A stretch of 64,000 bases of DNA from Actinoalloteichus_B caeruleus (GCF_000718005.1 NZ_JODV01000004.1); one strand, 5' to 3'. Counted from the first letter of the stretch, positions 42,790-55,300 are shown. Numbers and translations are program-made. Notes: generated by a model not told the origin, from the sequence alone.

Positions 42790-45700
42790 GGTTGGTCTCC
42801 TGTTCCTGCGGTTGCGGTGGCGGCGAGGGCGGTGGCCAGGCGCCGCACGGTCGGGTTGGCGATCAGCACGTCGGCCTTGGTGCCGCCGAAGCGCGCGCGG
42901 ACGCGGGTCATGACCCGGACACCGGCGAGGGAGTGGCCGCCGAGGTCGAAGAAGTCGTCGTTGGCGCCGACGCGGTCGAGGCCGAGGACCTCGCACCAGA
43001 TGGCGGCGAGGTGGGTTTCGTCGCCGGGGGTGGGTTCCTCGTAGGGGATGTCGAGTTCGGGGCGGGGGTGGCGGAGGGTGGGGGCCTTGTCGGCGCCCCG
43101 GGAGTCGGTGAGGTTGGTGATGCGTTCGTCGAGGGGGCCGCAGGAGACGACCAGGTGCGGGGCCCGGTCGAACAGGGACAGCGCCCGTTCGAACAGGTCG
43201 GTGCCCTCGGCCCGGTCGTGGGTGTAGTCGCGGATGGCCGGTGCCAGGGTGCGCGGGTCGACGCCGTCGGTGAGCCAGGTGTCCCAGTCGACGGTCTGCC
43301 AGCGTGCCGGGGTGGTGTCGGTGAGCGCGACGGACTGGGCGTCGAGGGCGGAGTTGGCGGCGGCGTAGGGGCCGTGGCCGAGCCCGCCGAGGAGGGTGGA
43401 CATCGAGGAGACGGCGAGCCGGACGGGTGCCTCCCCTTCGTGGAGCAGGTCGTGCAGGACCCGTTGCCCGGTGACCTTGGAGTGGAAGTGTTCCTCGCAG
43501 GCGGCGCGGTCGAGGTCGACGACGGGCCCGTACCGGTCGGAGCGCATGGTGCCGGCGGCGTGGATGACGGCGTCGAGGGGGCCGAAGCGCTGGCGGGCGA
43601 CGTCGAGCGCGGCGGCCATCGCCACCGGGTCGCCGGCGTCGGCGGCGAGGGCGAGCACGTCGGCGCCGAGGCCGGTGAGGCGACGCAGGGTGGTGATGTG
43701 CTGGGCGGTGCGGTCGCTGGCCGGGTCGTGGTGGGCGAGGTGCTCGTCCCACTGGTCCTCCGGGGGCAGCGGGGTGGTGGCGGTGAGGACGAGGCGGGTG
43801 TGGCGGGTGGTCACCAGGTGTTCGGCGAGGATCTGGCCGACGGCGCCGAGGCCGCCGGTGATGAGGACGGTGCCGCCCTCGGGGATGCGGCGTCCCCGGA
43901 TGGGTGGGGCGGGCAGCGGGAGCCGGTCGAAGTGGCGGACCCAGCGGTCGGTGCCCCGGAGGGCGACCGGTTCGACGAGGTCCACCCCGAGTTCGGTGAG
44001 GACGGCGGCGGCGAGTTCCCGCGTCCCGCCGAGCGCGGCCGCGCAGCCGGTGACGTCGACGTCGATGAGCCGGCAGTCGAGGTCGCCGACCTCCTGGGCG
44101 ATGACGCGCAGCAGGCCGAGCAGGGTGGCCTGTTCGGGGGCGGTGAGGTCGTGGGTGGTGGCGTTGACGGCGCCGCCGGTGCACACCAGCAGGTCCACGT
44201 CGCCGGGGGTGGGGTGTTCGGAGAGGGCCTTGGCCAGGGCGCGGACCGAGTGGAACCCGCGGTCCTGGGCGGCGGCGAACCGGGCGGCGGGGTCCTCGGG
44301 GCGGGGCGCGGCGAGGCTGGCGGTGTGCAGGACGGCGCGGGGGCGGCCGTGTTCGCGCAGGAACGCGGCGGCGTCCGTCGGGGTGGCCACGGTGGCGGGG
44401 TCGACGAGGGCGACCTCGGCTCCGTCGGCGCGCAGCAGGGCGGCTGCTGCCGCGCCGACCTCGTCGTCGGCGACGACGAGCCACGGGCCGAGGGCGCGGG
44501 CGTGCCCGGGGTCGCGGACCGAGGGCAGGGGGACGCGGCGCCACGAGGGGTGGTTGATCCAGTCGGCGCGGTCGGGCAGGCGATGGCCGGGCAGTCCGGC
44601 GTCCTCGCGGGCGGCGGCCGCTCCCAACGCGGGGCGGGGGATGAAGTACTCCCGCCGTTCGAACGGGTAGGTGGGCAGGGGGACGCGGCGGACGGTGCGC
44701 CGGTGCAGGGCGGCCCAGTCGACGTCGGCCCCGTCGAGCCACTGGTCGGCGGCGGTGGTGAGGGTGTCTGGCCGCGTCGCTGGGGCGCCGCGCGACGAGG
44801 GGTGGGCGGTGCGGTGGCGGGTGGGGTCGTCGAGGGCGGCCACCGCGTCGGCGAGGTCGTCCGCGACGCACACCAGGCGGTGGCCGAAGCCGGCGCGGCT
44901 GAGCTGGAGGGTGTAGGCGACGTCGCCCAGGTCGGTGTCGGTGAGGGTGCCGTCGGCCAGGCGATCCCGCAGGGCCAGCCGGGCGGCGGTCAGGGCCGTG
45001 GCGGTGCGGGCGGACAGGACGAGCACGTGCGGCCCGGGGAGGGGGTCGGCGGCGGGTCGGGGCGGTGCCTGTTCCAGGACGACGTGCGCGTTGGTCCCGC
45101 CCGCGCCGAAGGAGCTGACCCCGGCGCGGCGGGGGGTGTCGCCGGGGGTGGTCCAGGGCTGGTAGGTGGTGAGGACGCGGAACCGGTCGCGGGGCAGGGC
45201 GGTGTTGGGCTGCCGGAAGCCTCGGGTCGCGGGGAGTTGGGCCCGTTCCACGGCGGTGGCGGCCTTGATGAGCCCGGCCATGCCGGAGGCCCGGTCGAGG
45301 TGCCCGAGGTCGGGTTTGGTGGAGGACAGCACGCAGGGGGTGTCGCGGGCGGTGGGGAAGGCCCGGTCCAGCGCGGCCAGTTCGACGGAGTCCCCGAGCC
45401 GGGTGCCGGGGGCGTGGCACTCGACGTAGTCGATCTCGCCGGGGTCGACCCCGGCCACGGACATGGCGTCGCTGATCACGGTGGACTGGCCCTCGACGGA
45501 GGGGGCGACCAGGCCGGCCCGGGCGGAGCCGTCGTTGTTCACGGCGCTGCCGAGGATCACGGCGTGCACGTGGTCGCCGTCGGCGAGGGCGTCGGTGAGT
45601 CGTTTGAGGACGACGACGCCGACGCCGTTGCCCAGCACGGTGCCGTTGGCGTCGGCGTCGAGGCTGCGCACGATCCCGTCGGGGCTGGTGAGCGATCCCT

Positions 45701-46370
45701 CCTCGAACAGGTAGCCCTCGGGGACGGGTTCCTCGATGCGGGACGCCCCGGCCAGCGCGGTGTCGCACTCCTGGGTGAGCAGGCTCTGCACGGCGACGTG
45801 CACGGCGACCAGGGAGGTCGAGCAGGAGGACTGGACGGAGAACACGGGGCCGTCGAGGCCGAGCCGGTAGGAGACGACCATGCACAGCGAGTCGGGGGCG
45901 GTGCCCATCGCGTACTGGCCTCGGGTGATGGTGTCCATGACCTCGGGGCTGGCCAGGACGTGCCGCAGCCCGTAGAAGCTGTGGCCGACGCCGCCGAAGA
46001 CCCCGACCCGGCCGGGGACCCGGTTGGGCTGGTAGCCGGCGGATTCCAGCGCCTCCCAGCAGCATTCGAGGAACAACCGGTGCTGGGGGTCGGTGGCCTC
46101 GGCCTCCCGGGCGCTGAACCCGAAGAAGGAGGCGTCGAAGAGCCCCGGGTCGTCCAGGGGGGCGCCGCGTCGCACGTACTGCGGGTTGGCGAGCATGGCG
46201 GGTGGGACGCGGGCGGCGGCGAGTTCCTCCTCGGTGATCTCCCGGATCGCCGTCGGGCCGCCGGTGAGGTTGCTCCACAGTTGTTCGACGGTGCCCGCGC
46301 CGGGGAAGCGGCCGGTCATGCCGACGATCGCGATCCGGGTGTCGTCCTCGGGCATGTCCACCTCGTTCAT
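42786..46370 (-). CDS. Type I PKS, single module KS-KR-ACP lacking an acyltransferase (PKS-A)
   Basis: A 1194-residue protein with one module. The ketosynthase (about 12-430) has Cys183 in QSSCSTSLVAVH, a second-site histidine in the unusual ECHAPGT (normally HGTGT) and the third in DLGHLDRASG. Where an AT should follow there is only a linker of about 130 residues ending ADVDWAALHRRTVRRVPLPTYPFERREYF, the post-AT motif. The ketoreductase has TGGLGAVG near residue 836 and an intact Ser/Tyr pair (SSMSTLLGG, PYAAANSALDA). The carrier protein has Ser1147 in LGGHSLAGV. No thioesterase follows. Last PKS of the line, coupled by ATGA to PKS-B and by GTGA to fkbK, so an FkbJ-borne extender may be meant for it. 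Confidence 0.92.
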   Translation of the reverse strand: MNEVDMPEDDTRIAIVGMTGRFPGAGTVEQLWSNLTGGPTAIREITEEELAAARVPPAMLANPQYVRRGAPLDDPGLFDASFFGFSAREAEATDPQHRLFLECCWEALESAGYQPNRVPGRVGVFGGVGHSFYGLRHVLASPEVMDTITRGQYAMGTAPDSLCMVVSYRLGLDGPVFSVQSSCSTSLVAVHVAVQSLLTQECDTALAGASRIEEPVPEGYLFEEGSLTSPDGIVRSLDADANGTVLGNGVGVVVLKRLTDALADGDHVHAVILGSAVNNDGSARAGLVAPSVEGQSTVISDAMSVAGVDPGEIDYVECHAPGTRLGDSVELAALDRAFPTARDTPCVLSSTKPDLGHLDRASGMAGLIKAATAVERAQLPATRGFRQPNTALPRDRFRVLTTYQPWTTPGDTPRRAGVSSFGAGGTNAHVVLEQAPPRPAADPLPGPHVLVLSARTATALTAARLALRDRLADGTLTDTDLGDVAYTLQLSRAGFGHRLVCVADDLADAVAALDDPTRHRTAHPSSRGAPATRPDTLTTAADQWLDGADVDWAALHRRTVRRVPLPTYPFERREYFIPRPALGAAAAREDAGLPGHRLPDRADWINHPSWRRVPLPSVRDPGHARALGPWLVVADDEVGAAAAALLRADGAEVALVDPATVATPTDAAAFLREHGRPRAVLHTASLAAPRPEDPAARFAAAQDRGFHSVRALAKALSEHPTPGDVDLLVCTGGAVNATTHDLTAPEQATLLGLLRVIAQEVGDLDCRLIDVDVTGCAAALGGTRELAAAVLTELGVDLVEPVALRGTDRWVRHFDRLPLPAPPIRGRRIPEGGTVLITGGLGAVGQILAEHLVTTRHTRLVLTATTPLPPEDQWDEHLAHHDPASDRTAQHITTLRRLTGLGADVLALAADAGDPVAMAAALDVARQRFGPLDAVIHAAGTMRSDRYGPVVDLDRAACEEHFHSKVTGQRVLHDLLHEGEAPVRLAVSSMSTLLGGLGHGPYAAANSALDAQSVALTDTTPARWQTVDWDTWLTDGVDPRTLAPAIRDYTHDRAEGTDLFERALSLFDRAPHLVVSCGPLDERITNLTDSRGADKAPTLRHPRPELDIPYEEPTPGDETHLAAIWCEVLGLDRVGANDDFFDLGGHSLAGVRVMTRVRARFGGTKADVLIANPTVRRLATALAATATAGTGDQP

Positions 46371-49300
46371 GCGTTCTTCCTCCGCTGCGCCGCGCGCAGA
46401 CCGGCGCGCCGCCGTTGGCCTCGGTCGCCGCCGGGTTCGGTCACGGCCGGGGTCGGGGGCGCCTGGTCGGGTGCGATCAGTTGGGCCAGGGCGCCGACGG
46501 TCGGCGCCTGATACAGGACGTGGGGGGCGAGGTCGTCGACGTCGAGGCGTCGGCGGATGTCGGCCAGCACCTTGATGCCGACCAGCGAGTTGCCGCCGAG
46601 GTCGAAGAAACCGTCCTGGGCGCCGACGCGGTCCAGTCCGAGGGCCTCGGCCCACACCTCGGCGACGGCGGTCTCGACGTCGCCGGTGGGGGCGACGTAG
46701 GGGGTGACGAGGTCGGGGCGGGGGTGGCGGGGGCTCGGCTGGTCGGTGGGGCGGGGTCCGTTGACGGCGTCGACGGTGAACTGGGAGCTGGCGCGGACCA
46801 GGGTGGTGAAGTCCTGGGTGTTGACGACCGCGTGGGGTTGGTCGGTGGCCAGCGCGCGCAGCAGGGAGCGCCAGCCGGCGTCGAAGTCGATGCCGAGGCG
46901 GGCCCTGTTGGCCCGGAAGTAGTCCTGGAGCGCGGAGTCGTAGCCGGCGAGGCCGGCCTCCCAGGCGTTCCACCGCCACTCCCCCCAGCCGACGGAGAGG
47001 GTGCGCCACGGCTCGGTGGCGCGGCGGGGGTCCCTGGCGTGGGCGTCGAGGAAGGCGTTGGCGGCGCAGTAGTCGACCTGGCCGGGTCCGCCGCCGGTGG
47101 TGGCGGTGATGGAGGAGAACAGGACGAGGAAGTCCAGGTCGGGTACGGCGCGCAGCGCGCGGGTCAGGGCGAGGGTGCCGGCGACCTTGGGGGCGAGCAC
47201 CCTGGCCATCTCGGCCCGGGTCTTGAACTGCATGAGCCCGATGCCGGGGACGCCGGCGGCGTGCAGCACGCCGTGCAGCGCGCCGAAGCGGTCGAGGGCG
47301 GCGCGGACGGCCCGGTCGGTGTCCTCGGGGAGGCTGACGTCGCCGGTGACGACGAGGACTTCGGCACCGGTGCCCTCCAGGCGTCGGACGCCGGCCACGC
47401 GGCGGCGCACCTCCTCGCCGGTGCGGGGGTCGGCGAGGATGTCGTCCCAGGTGTCGCGGGGTGGGAGGCCGGTGCGTCCGAAGAGGACGAGCCGGGCCTG
47501 GCAGGTGGTGGCCAGGTGTTCGGCCATCGCCAGGCCGATGCCGCCGAGCCCGCCGGTGACGAGGTAGACGCCCCGTTCCCGCAGCGCGCCCTGGCCGGCG
47601 GTGGTCCGCGCGTCGGTGTCGGGCTGGGCTGGGGGGATCCGGTCGTGCTCGGGCAGCCAGCGGCGCCCGCCGCGCAGGGCGACCACCGGGTCGGCGGGGT
47701 CGGCGGCGAGTTCGGCGGTGAGGGCCCTGGCCAGTCGGGGCGACGCGGGGGGTTCGGCGGGGTCCAGGTCGACCAGTCGGCAGGTGACGCCCGGGTATTC
47801 CAGCGGTACTACCCGCACGGGTCCGGTGAGGGTGGCCCAGGCCGGTCGCAGCGCCTCGGTGCCGGTGGCGGAGCAGACCCCGGAGGTGACGACGTCCAGC
47901 GCCCAGGAGGTGGAGCCGAGGTCGCGGAAGGCGACGGCGAGGCCGACGAGGGTGTGCAGGCCCCGGGTGAGGGCGGTGTCCACGGCGCCGGCGGGGTCGT
48001 GCGCCTGGTCGCCGTCGGCGGCGTGGTCGGGGAGCGACCACAGGTGGACGACGCGGTCGGGGAGTTCGTCGAGTTCGCGGGTGTGGCGCAGCGCGGCCCG
48101 CAGCTGGTCGGCGTCGCCGGGGCGGAGGGTGGCGGTGTCGCCGTCCCAGCGGGGTTCGGTCGCGTCGTCGTCGGGGAGGGCGAAGCGGACGGTGCCGCCG
48201 GCGGCGCGCAGGGACTCGGCGAGGGACCGGGTGAGCGGGGCGTCGGGGTCGTCGACCAGCAGCAGCCACCGGGCGGCCGGGGGTGGGGTGGGCCGGGGTG
48301 GGGTCTGCCGCCACACCTCGGTGTGCAGCCAGTCCGGCTCCTCCAGCAGGGGCAGGGCGCTGATGTCCAGCGGTGCGCCCTCCGGTGCCGGGGAGCCGGG
48401 GTGGCTGGCCCGGGGGGTCTCCTCCAGCCAGTACTCCCGCCGCTGGAACGGGTAGGAGGGCAGTGGGACCCGGCGGGCCTCGCCGTGGTGGTGGGCGGAC
48501 CAGTCGAGGTCCACTCCGGACAGCCAGAGCCGGGCGAGGCCGCCCATCAGGGTGTGGTCGTCGGCGTCGGTGTCGACGGCGGCCGGGAGGACGGGCACGA
48601 TCAGCGGGCCCCGGTCGCGGTCGCAGTCCGGGTGCGCGCGGGCCATCGCGCCCAGGGACCGGCCCGGGCCGAGTTCCAGCAGCACCAGGTCGGGGTCGGC
48701 CAGCAGGTGTCCGAGCCCGTCGGCGAACCGCACGGTGGACACCATGTGCCGTGCCCAGTACTCGGGGTCGGTGACCTGGTCGGCGGTCACCGGGGCGCCG
48801 GTGGCGTTGGACAGGTAGGGGATGCGGGGTGGGCGGGGGCTCAGGTTCTCGGCCACCCAGCGGGTGAGCTCCTCGTGGGCGGGGCGCAGCAGGCGGGAGT
48901 GGTAGGCGTGGGCGCTGGGGAACCGGCGATGCGGTTCCCCGGCCTCGTCGAGCAGGCGGGTGAGGGCGTCCACCGCTTCGACGGTGCCGCCGACGACGGT
49001 CATCTCCTCGCCGTTGACGGCGCACACGTCCACTCCCCGGTCGGCCAGGGGGCCGAACCGCCGGTCGAGGGTGTCCGGTGCCAACGCGACGGTGAGCATC
49101 GCCCCGCCGGGCAGGGTGTCGATGAGGGCGGCGCGGTGGACGAGGAGCCGGAGGGTGTCGCGGGTGCTGAGCACACCGGACAGGCAGGCGGCGACGTACT
49201 CCCCCAGGGAGTAGCCGAGCATCACCGCGGGGGTGACGCCCCAGTCGAGGAACAGCCTGGCGAGGGCGTACTCGGCGACGAACACCGCGAGGTGGGCGAC

Positions 49301-52300
49301 CTCGGTGCGGGTGAGCTCGCTGGCTTCCGGGCTGTCCGGGCCGGTGCGGGGCCCGGTGAGCAGGGCGACGACGTCGACGTCGACGAGGTCGGCCAGCTCG
49401 GCGGCGCACTCGTCGACGGTGGCGCGGAACCGGGGTTCGCGGTGGTACAGCTCCCGGACCATGCCGGGGTACTGCTCGCCGACGCCGGCGAACAGGAACG
49501 CCACCGGGCGGTCCCGGGCCGGGTCGCGGCGGAGGAGGGGGGTGGCCGGCGCGGTGCCTCCCGCGGCGAGGTCGTCGGTGGCGGAGACCACGAGGGCCCG
49601 CCGGTGTTCGAAGGTCTCCCGACCGACCTGGAGGGTGTGGGCTACGTCCCGCAGGTCCAGTCCGGGGTGGGCGGCGAGGTGGTCGCGGAGCCGGTCGACG
49701 GTGGCGTCCGCGCTCTCGGCGGTGCGCCCGGAGAGCGGCACCAGCTGGTAGCGGCGGTGGCCGGTGCCGGGCCGAGGCTCGGGGTCGGGGGCCTCCTCGA
49801 CGACGACGTGCACGTTGGTGCCGCCCATGCCCAGCGAGTTGACGCCGGCGATGCGCCGGCCGCCGGGCGGTGGGGTCCAGTCGGTGAGGGCGGTGGTGAC
49901 GTGGAAGGGGCTGGCCGGGAAGTCGATCTCCGGGTTGGGGGTGGTGAAGTGCAGGCTCGGGGGGAGCTGGCGGTTCCGCAGGGCCAGCACGGTCTTGATC
50001 AGCCCGCTGGCCCCCGCCGCGGCGGCCAGGTGCCCGATGTTGGTCTTGACCGACCCGATGGGGCAGGACTGGCGAGGGGGGCCTTCGCCGAACGCCCTGG
50101 CCAGCGCCGCCACCTCGATCGGGTCGCCGAGTTCGGTCGCGGTGCCGTGCGCCTCGACGTAGCCGACCTGTTCCGGGCGGACCCGGGCGGCGCGCAGGGC
50201 GTCGGAGACGACGCGGGCCTGGCCGACGACGCTGGGCGCGGTGTAGCCGACCTTGAGGGAGCCGTCGTTGTTCACGGCGGAGCCCCGGATGACGGCGTGG
50301 ACGGTGTCCCCGTCGGCGAGGGCGTCGGCGAGCCGTTTGAGCAGCACCACGCCGGCCCCGTCCCCGAAGAGGGTCCCGGCGGCGGCGGCGTCGAAGGTGC
50401 GGACGTGGCCGTCGGGGGATTCCATGCCGCCCGGTTGGTAGCGGTGCCCGACCCGGTCGGGCACGTGGATGGCGACACCGCCGGCGAGGGCGAGCTCGCA
50501 CTCGCGGGCCCGCAGGCTCTGGCAGGCCAGGTGCAGGGCGACCAGGGCGGTGGAACAGAAGGTCTGGACGCTGATGCTGGGCCCGGTGAGGCCGAGCTTG
50601 TAGGACACCCCGCTGGCCAGGGAGTCCTTGTCGTTGCCGATCAGCGAGGCGTACAGGTCGGCTTCGCCGCCGTCACGGACGGCGTCCTGCCGGCGGGCCA
50701 TGTAGGCGCTGAGGTTCGACCCACCGAACACCCCGACGCGGTCGCGACCCCGGGCGGAGCCGTAGCCGCCGTCGTCCAGGGCCTCCCAACAGCACTCCAG
50801 GAACAGCCGGTGCTGCGGGTCGGTGATGCTGGCGTCGCGGGGGCTGTAGCCGAAGAACTCGGCGTCGAAACCCCGGATGTCGTCGAGGACGGGCCGGCGG
50901 GGCACGTAGTCCGGTGAGTGGATGTCTGCCTCGGGGACGCCGGAGGCGCGGAGTTCGTCCTCGGTGAACTCGGTGACGGACTCCACGCCGGCGGCGAGGT
51001 TGGCCCAGAAGGTGCCCAGGTCGGGGGCGCCGGGGAAACGGCCGGCCATGCCGACGACGGCGATCGGGTCGGGGGCCCCGGTCGGGTCGGGGGCGGGGGC
51101 CGGGGGCGGGTCGGCTGGTTCCTCCTCGGCCGTGCCACCGGCCCGTTCCAGCAGGGCGGCCATGGTGCGCACGCTGGGGGCCTCGAACAGCGACACGGCG
51201 GAGAGCGCGATGCCGAACACGCGTTGCACCCGTTTGACCAGTTGCAGGGCCATCAGGGAGGTGCCGCCGAGGTCGGCGAAGTTGTCGTGGGAGCCGACCC
51301 CGTCGATGGCGAGCACGTCCTCCCACACCTTGGTCAGGCGGCGTTCCACCTCTCCCCGGGGCGGGACGAACTGCTGGGCGAGGTCGGGGCGGGGGAACCG
51401 GTCCCCGGGGGTGGTCGGGTCGTCGCCCTGGTCGACCCACTGCCGGATCCGGCCGGCGAGGTCGCCCGCGCTGACCAGGGTGCGGGTGACGGGGGCGGCG
51501 AGCACCCGGTCGAGGGCGGTCAGCGCCTGGTCCTCGGTGAGGGAGTGCTCGACCTGGCTGCTGCCGAAGTCCTGGTCGCGGAGGGCGTCGGCGGTGCTGG
51601 CCCAGGTGTCCCAGTTGATGGCGCTCCAGCCGGTGTTGCGGGCGGCGACGGCGTCGAGGAAGGAGTTCGCGGCGGCGTAGGCGGCGAAGCCGATGCCGCC
51701 GAGGGTGGTGGAGATCGAGGAGAACAGCACGCAGCGGTCGACGTCGACGTCGGCGAGGACCCGTTCGAGCACGCGGGTGCCTCGCACCTTCGGGGCGAAG
51801 TGGCGGGCCCGCACCGCGGGGTCGAGTTCGGCGAGCACCCCGAACGCGGCCGGGTCGGTGAGGCCGGCGAGGTGGATCACGGCGTCGAGGCGGCCGTGGC
51901 GGTGGGTCAGGGTGGTGACCAGGGCGCGCATGGCGTCCTCGTCGGTGATGTCGACGGTGGCGACCTCGACGCTGGCGCCCTGCTCGGCGAGGTCGGTGAG
52001 GCCGCGCAGCCGGGCGCGCAGCGCGGGGTCCTCGGCGGCGTCGAGGACGGCGGGCCAGTCCTCGCGGGCGGGCAGCGCGCGGCGGGTGGTGAGGACGACG
52101 TGGCCGCCGAGGCGGGCGGCGAGGCGGAGTCCGACCGCGCCGAGGCCGCCGGTGACCAGGGTGACGCCGTCGGCGCGGGGCCGCCACGGCGTGGGGGTGT
52201 CGGCGGGCTCGGCCGGCCGGTGGTCCAGGGTGGAGCGGACGCCGTCGCGGTGGGCGACGAAGCGGTCCGTCCCGGTCGCCCACATCTCGGCGGCGACGAG

Positions 52301-55300
52301 GGCGGGCAGGTCCTCGGTGGGCAGCCGGACGTCGACCGCCCGCACCAGCAGCGACGGGTACTCCTGGGGGATGACCAGGCAGGCGCCGAAGGCGGTGGCG
52401 CGTTCGGCGACGGGCACGTCGCCCGGTGCGACGGCGCGAGCGGAGTCGGTGACCACGGTGACCGGCAGCGGGGCCCCGGCGGCGGCGCCGAGGGCGGTGG
52501 CCAGCGCGCACAGGCTGTCGAAGCCCAGGCGGAGTGCGTGGGTGGCGTCCCCGGCGGTGCGGGTGTCGACGCCCCACAGGTGGACGACGGCCGCCGGGAG
52601 CCCGGTGCGGTCCAGCAGCCGCCGGTAGTCGGCGGGGTCGTCGGGGCGGAGGACCCCGTTGTCCTCGTCGGGTTCCTCGCCGGGGTGGACCAGCACGCAG
52701 GTGTGGTCGGGCAGGCGGTCGGCGAGGGCGGCGCCGATCCCCCGGTCGTCGGCGAGGATCCACACCGGACCGGTCGGGGCGGGCGGCGGGGTGGCCGGCA
52801 GCGGCGCCGGTGCCCAGTGCGGCCGCAGGATCTCCGGGCCACCGGTGGCGGTGGGGGTTCGGGTGGCGGGGGGTGGTGTCCCGGCGGCGCGGCCGGGGGT
52901 GTGGCCGGCCGGGTCGGGGGCCGCGCCCGGCCGGGTGGTGGGGCCCGGGGGTGTGGCGGGGCTGGCCTCGATCCAGTACCGGCGGCGCTGGAACGGGTAG
53001 TCGGGGACGGTGGTCTTCCTGGCGCCCCGGCCCCGGTGGTAGGCGGCCCAGTCGACGTCGGCACCGGCGAGCCACAGTTGGGCGACGGCGTTGGCCAGCA
53101 CGGCCTCGTCGGTGGCCGGGTCGGCCTCGGCGGGCAGGGTGGGCACGAGCAGCGGCCAGCGCCTCGGCTCGCAGTCCGGGTGGTTGCGGGCCATCGCGCC
53201 GAGGGACTGGCCTGGTCCCAGTTCGAGGAGCACGTCGTCCCCGCCGGCCAGGACGGTGCCGAGCATGTCGGCGAAGCGGACGGTGCTCACCATGTGCTGG
53301 GCCCAGTAGCCGGGGTCGGCCAGCTGCGACTCGGTGACGAGTTGACCGGTCACGTTGGACAGGTAGGGGATGGTGGGGGGCCGGGGGCTCAGGTTGCGCC
53401 GCGCCCAGTCGGTGAGGTCGTCGGCGACCGGTCGCAGGGCCTCCGAGTGGAAGGCGTGGCGGGTACGGAGCCGGCGCAGCGGGACCCCGTCGCGGGCGAG
53501 GCGGTCGGCGAGTTGGTCGACGGCGTCGGTGGCCCCGGAGACGACGACGAACCTCGGCCCGTTCTCGGCGGCGATGTCCACCCCCAGGCCGGTGGTGCCG
53601 TACCGGTGGCGCAGTTCGTCCGAGGACAGCGGGACGGCGGCCATCGCGCCCCGGGGGAGCCGGGAGATGAGGGTGGCGCGGACGGCGACGAGGCTGGCGG
53701 CCTCGTCGAGGGTGAGGGTGCCGGCGAGGCAGGCGGCGGCGAACTCGCCGATGCTGTAGCCGAGCAGGACGCGGGGCCGCACTCCCCAGGAGGACACGAG
53801 CTGGCCCAGGGCGTAGTCGACGGCGAACATGGCCGGCTGCACGACCTCGGTGCGGGCCAGGTCCCCGTCGTCGTCGGCGGCGGCGGCGGGCCCGGTGTCC
53901 CGGCCCAGCAACCGGGCGAGGTCGTTCCCGCCGGTCTCCCGGTCCCGCAGCAGTTCCTCGACGGGGTCGCCGTCGAGGTGGCGGGCGAACACGGCGCGGC
54001 AGGCGTCGAGTGCCTCGGCGAAGACGGGTTCGGTGCGGTGGAGGCCGGCGACCATGCCCCGGTAGTGCTCGCCGACCCCGGCGAGCAGGAAACCGGTGGT
54101 ACGGCCGGTGGTGGCGTCGACCCGGGTGGACAGCCGCTGGGCCGCCTGGGTGGTCACCGCGTCGGCGGCGTCGCTGGCGGAGGTGACGACCGCGGCCCTG
54201 CGGTGTTCCAGGACGGCCCGGCCGGTCTGGAGGGTGTAGGCGGCCGAGGGCAGGTCGGGGGTGCCCTGGAGGTAGGTGGCCAGGCGGGCGGTGGACTCGT
54301 CGGCGGCGGCGGCGTCCCGCCCGGACCAGACCAGCACCTGGTGGCGGCGGGCGGGCAGCGGGGCGGTCGGGGTGGTGTCCGCCGGTTCCTCGAGGACGAC
54401 GTGGGCGTTGGTGCCGCCCATGCCGAAGGCGCTCACCCCGGCCCGCCGGGGCCGGGACGACCGGGGCCAGGGCTGGCGGTCGGTGACGACGCGGATGCGG
54501 TCGCCGGAGCGGGCCAGCTGCGGGTTGGGGGTGGTGAGGTGGAGGGTGGCGGGGATCTCCTCGTGGCGCAGGGCCAGGGCGGTCTTGATCAGGCCGGTGA
54601 CGCCGGCGGCGCGGTCGAGGTGGCCGAGGTTGGTCTTGGCCGAGCCGATGCGCAGCCGCACGCCCTCGGTGTCGAAGACCTGTTGGATCGCGGAGATCTC
54701 GGCGGCGTCCCCGAGGGGGGTGCCGGTGCCGTGGGCCTCCAGGTAGTCGAGGTCGGCGGGTTCGAGCCCGGCGGCGGCGAGGGCCTCGGCGACGACGGCG
54801 GCCTGTCCGGCGACGCCGGGGGCGGTGAACCCGACCTTGTCGGAGCCGTCGTTGTTGACCGCCCAGCCCCGGATGACGGCGTGGACGCGGTCGCCGTCGG
54901 CGAGCGCGTCCTCCAGCCGGCGCAGCGCGACGACGCCGACGCCGCTGCCGACGGGGGTTCCGGTGGCGGTGGCGTCGAAGGCCCGGCAGCTGCCGTCCCG
55001 GGAGGACATGCCCGCCTCCTGGTAGAGGTAGCCGACCCGGTGGGGCAGGGAGACGGTGACGCCGCCGGCCAGGACGAGGTCCGCCTCGCCGGCGAGGAGG
55101 GTGGAGCAGCCGAGGGACACCGCGACCAGCGAGGTGGAGCAGTAGCTCTGCACCGCGTAGGCGGGTCCGGTGAGGCCGAGGGCGTGGGCGACGCGGGTGG
55201 CCAGCGAGTCCTTGTCGTTGGCCAGTCCCACCTGGACCTGCCCGAGCAGTTCCAGCAGGTCGGGGTGGCCGAGCAGGTGGTGGGTCAGGTAGGTGCTCAG

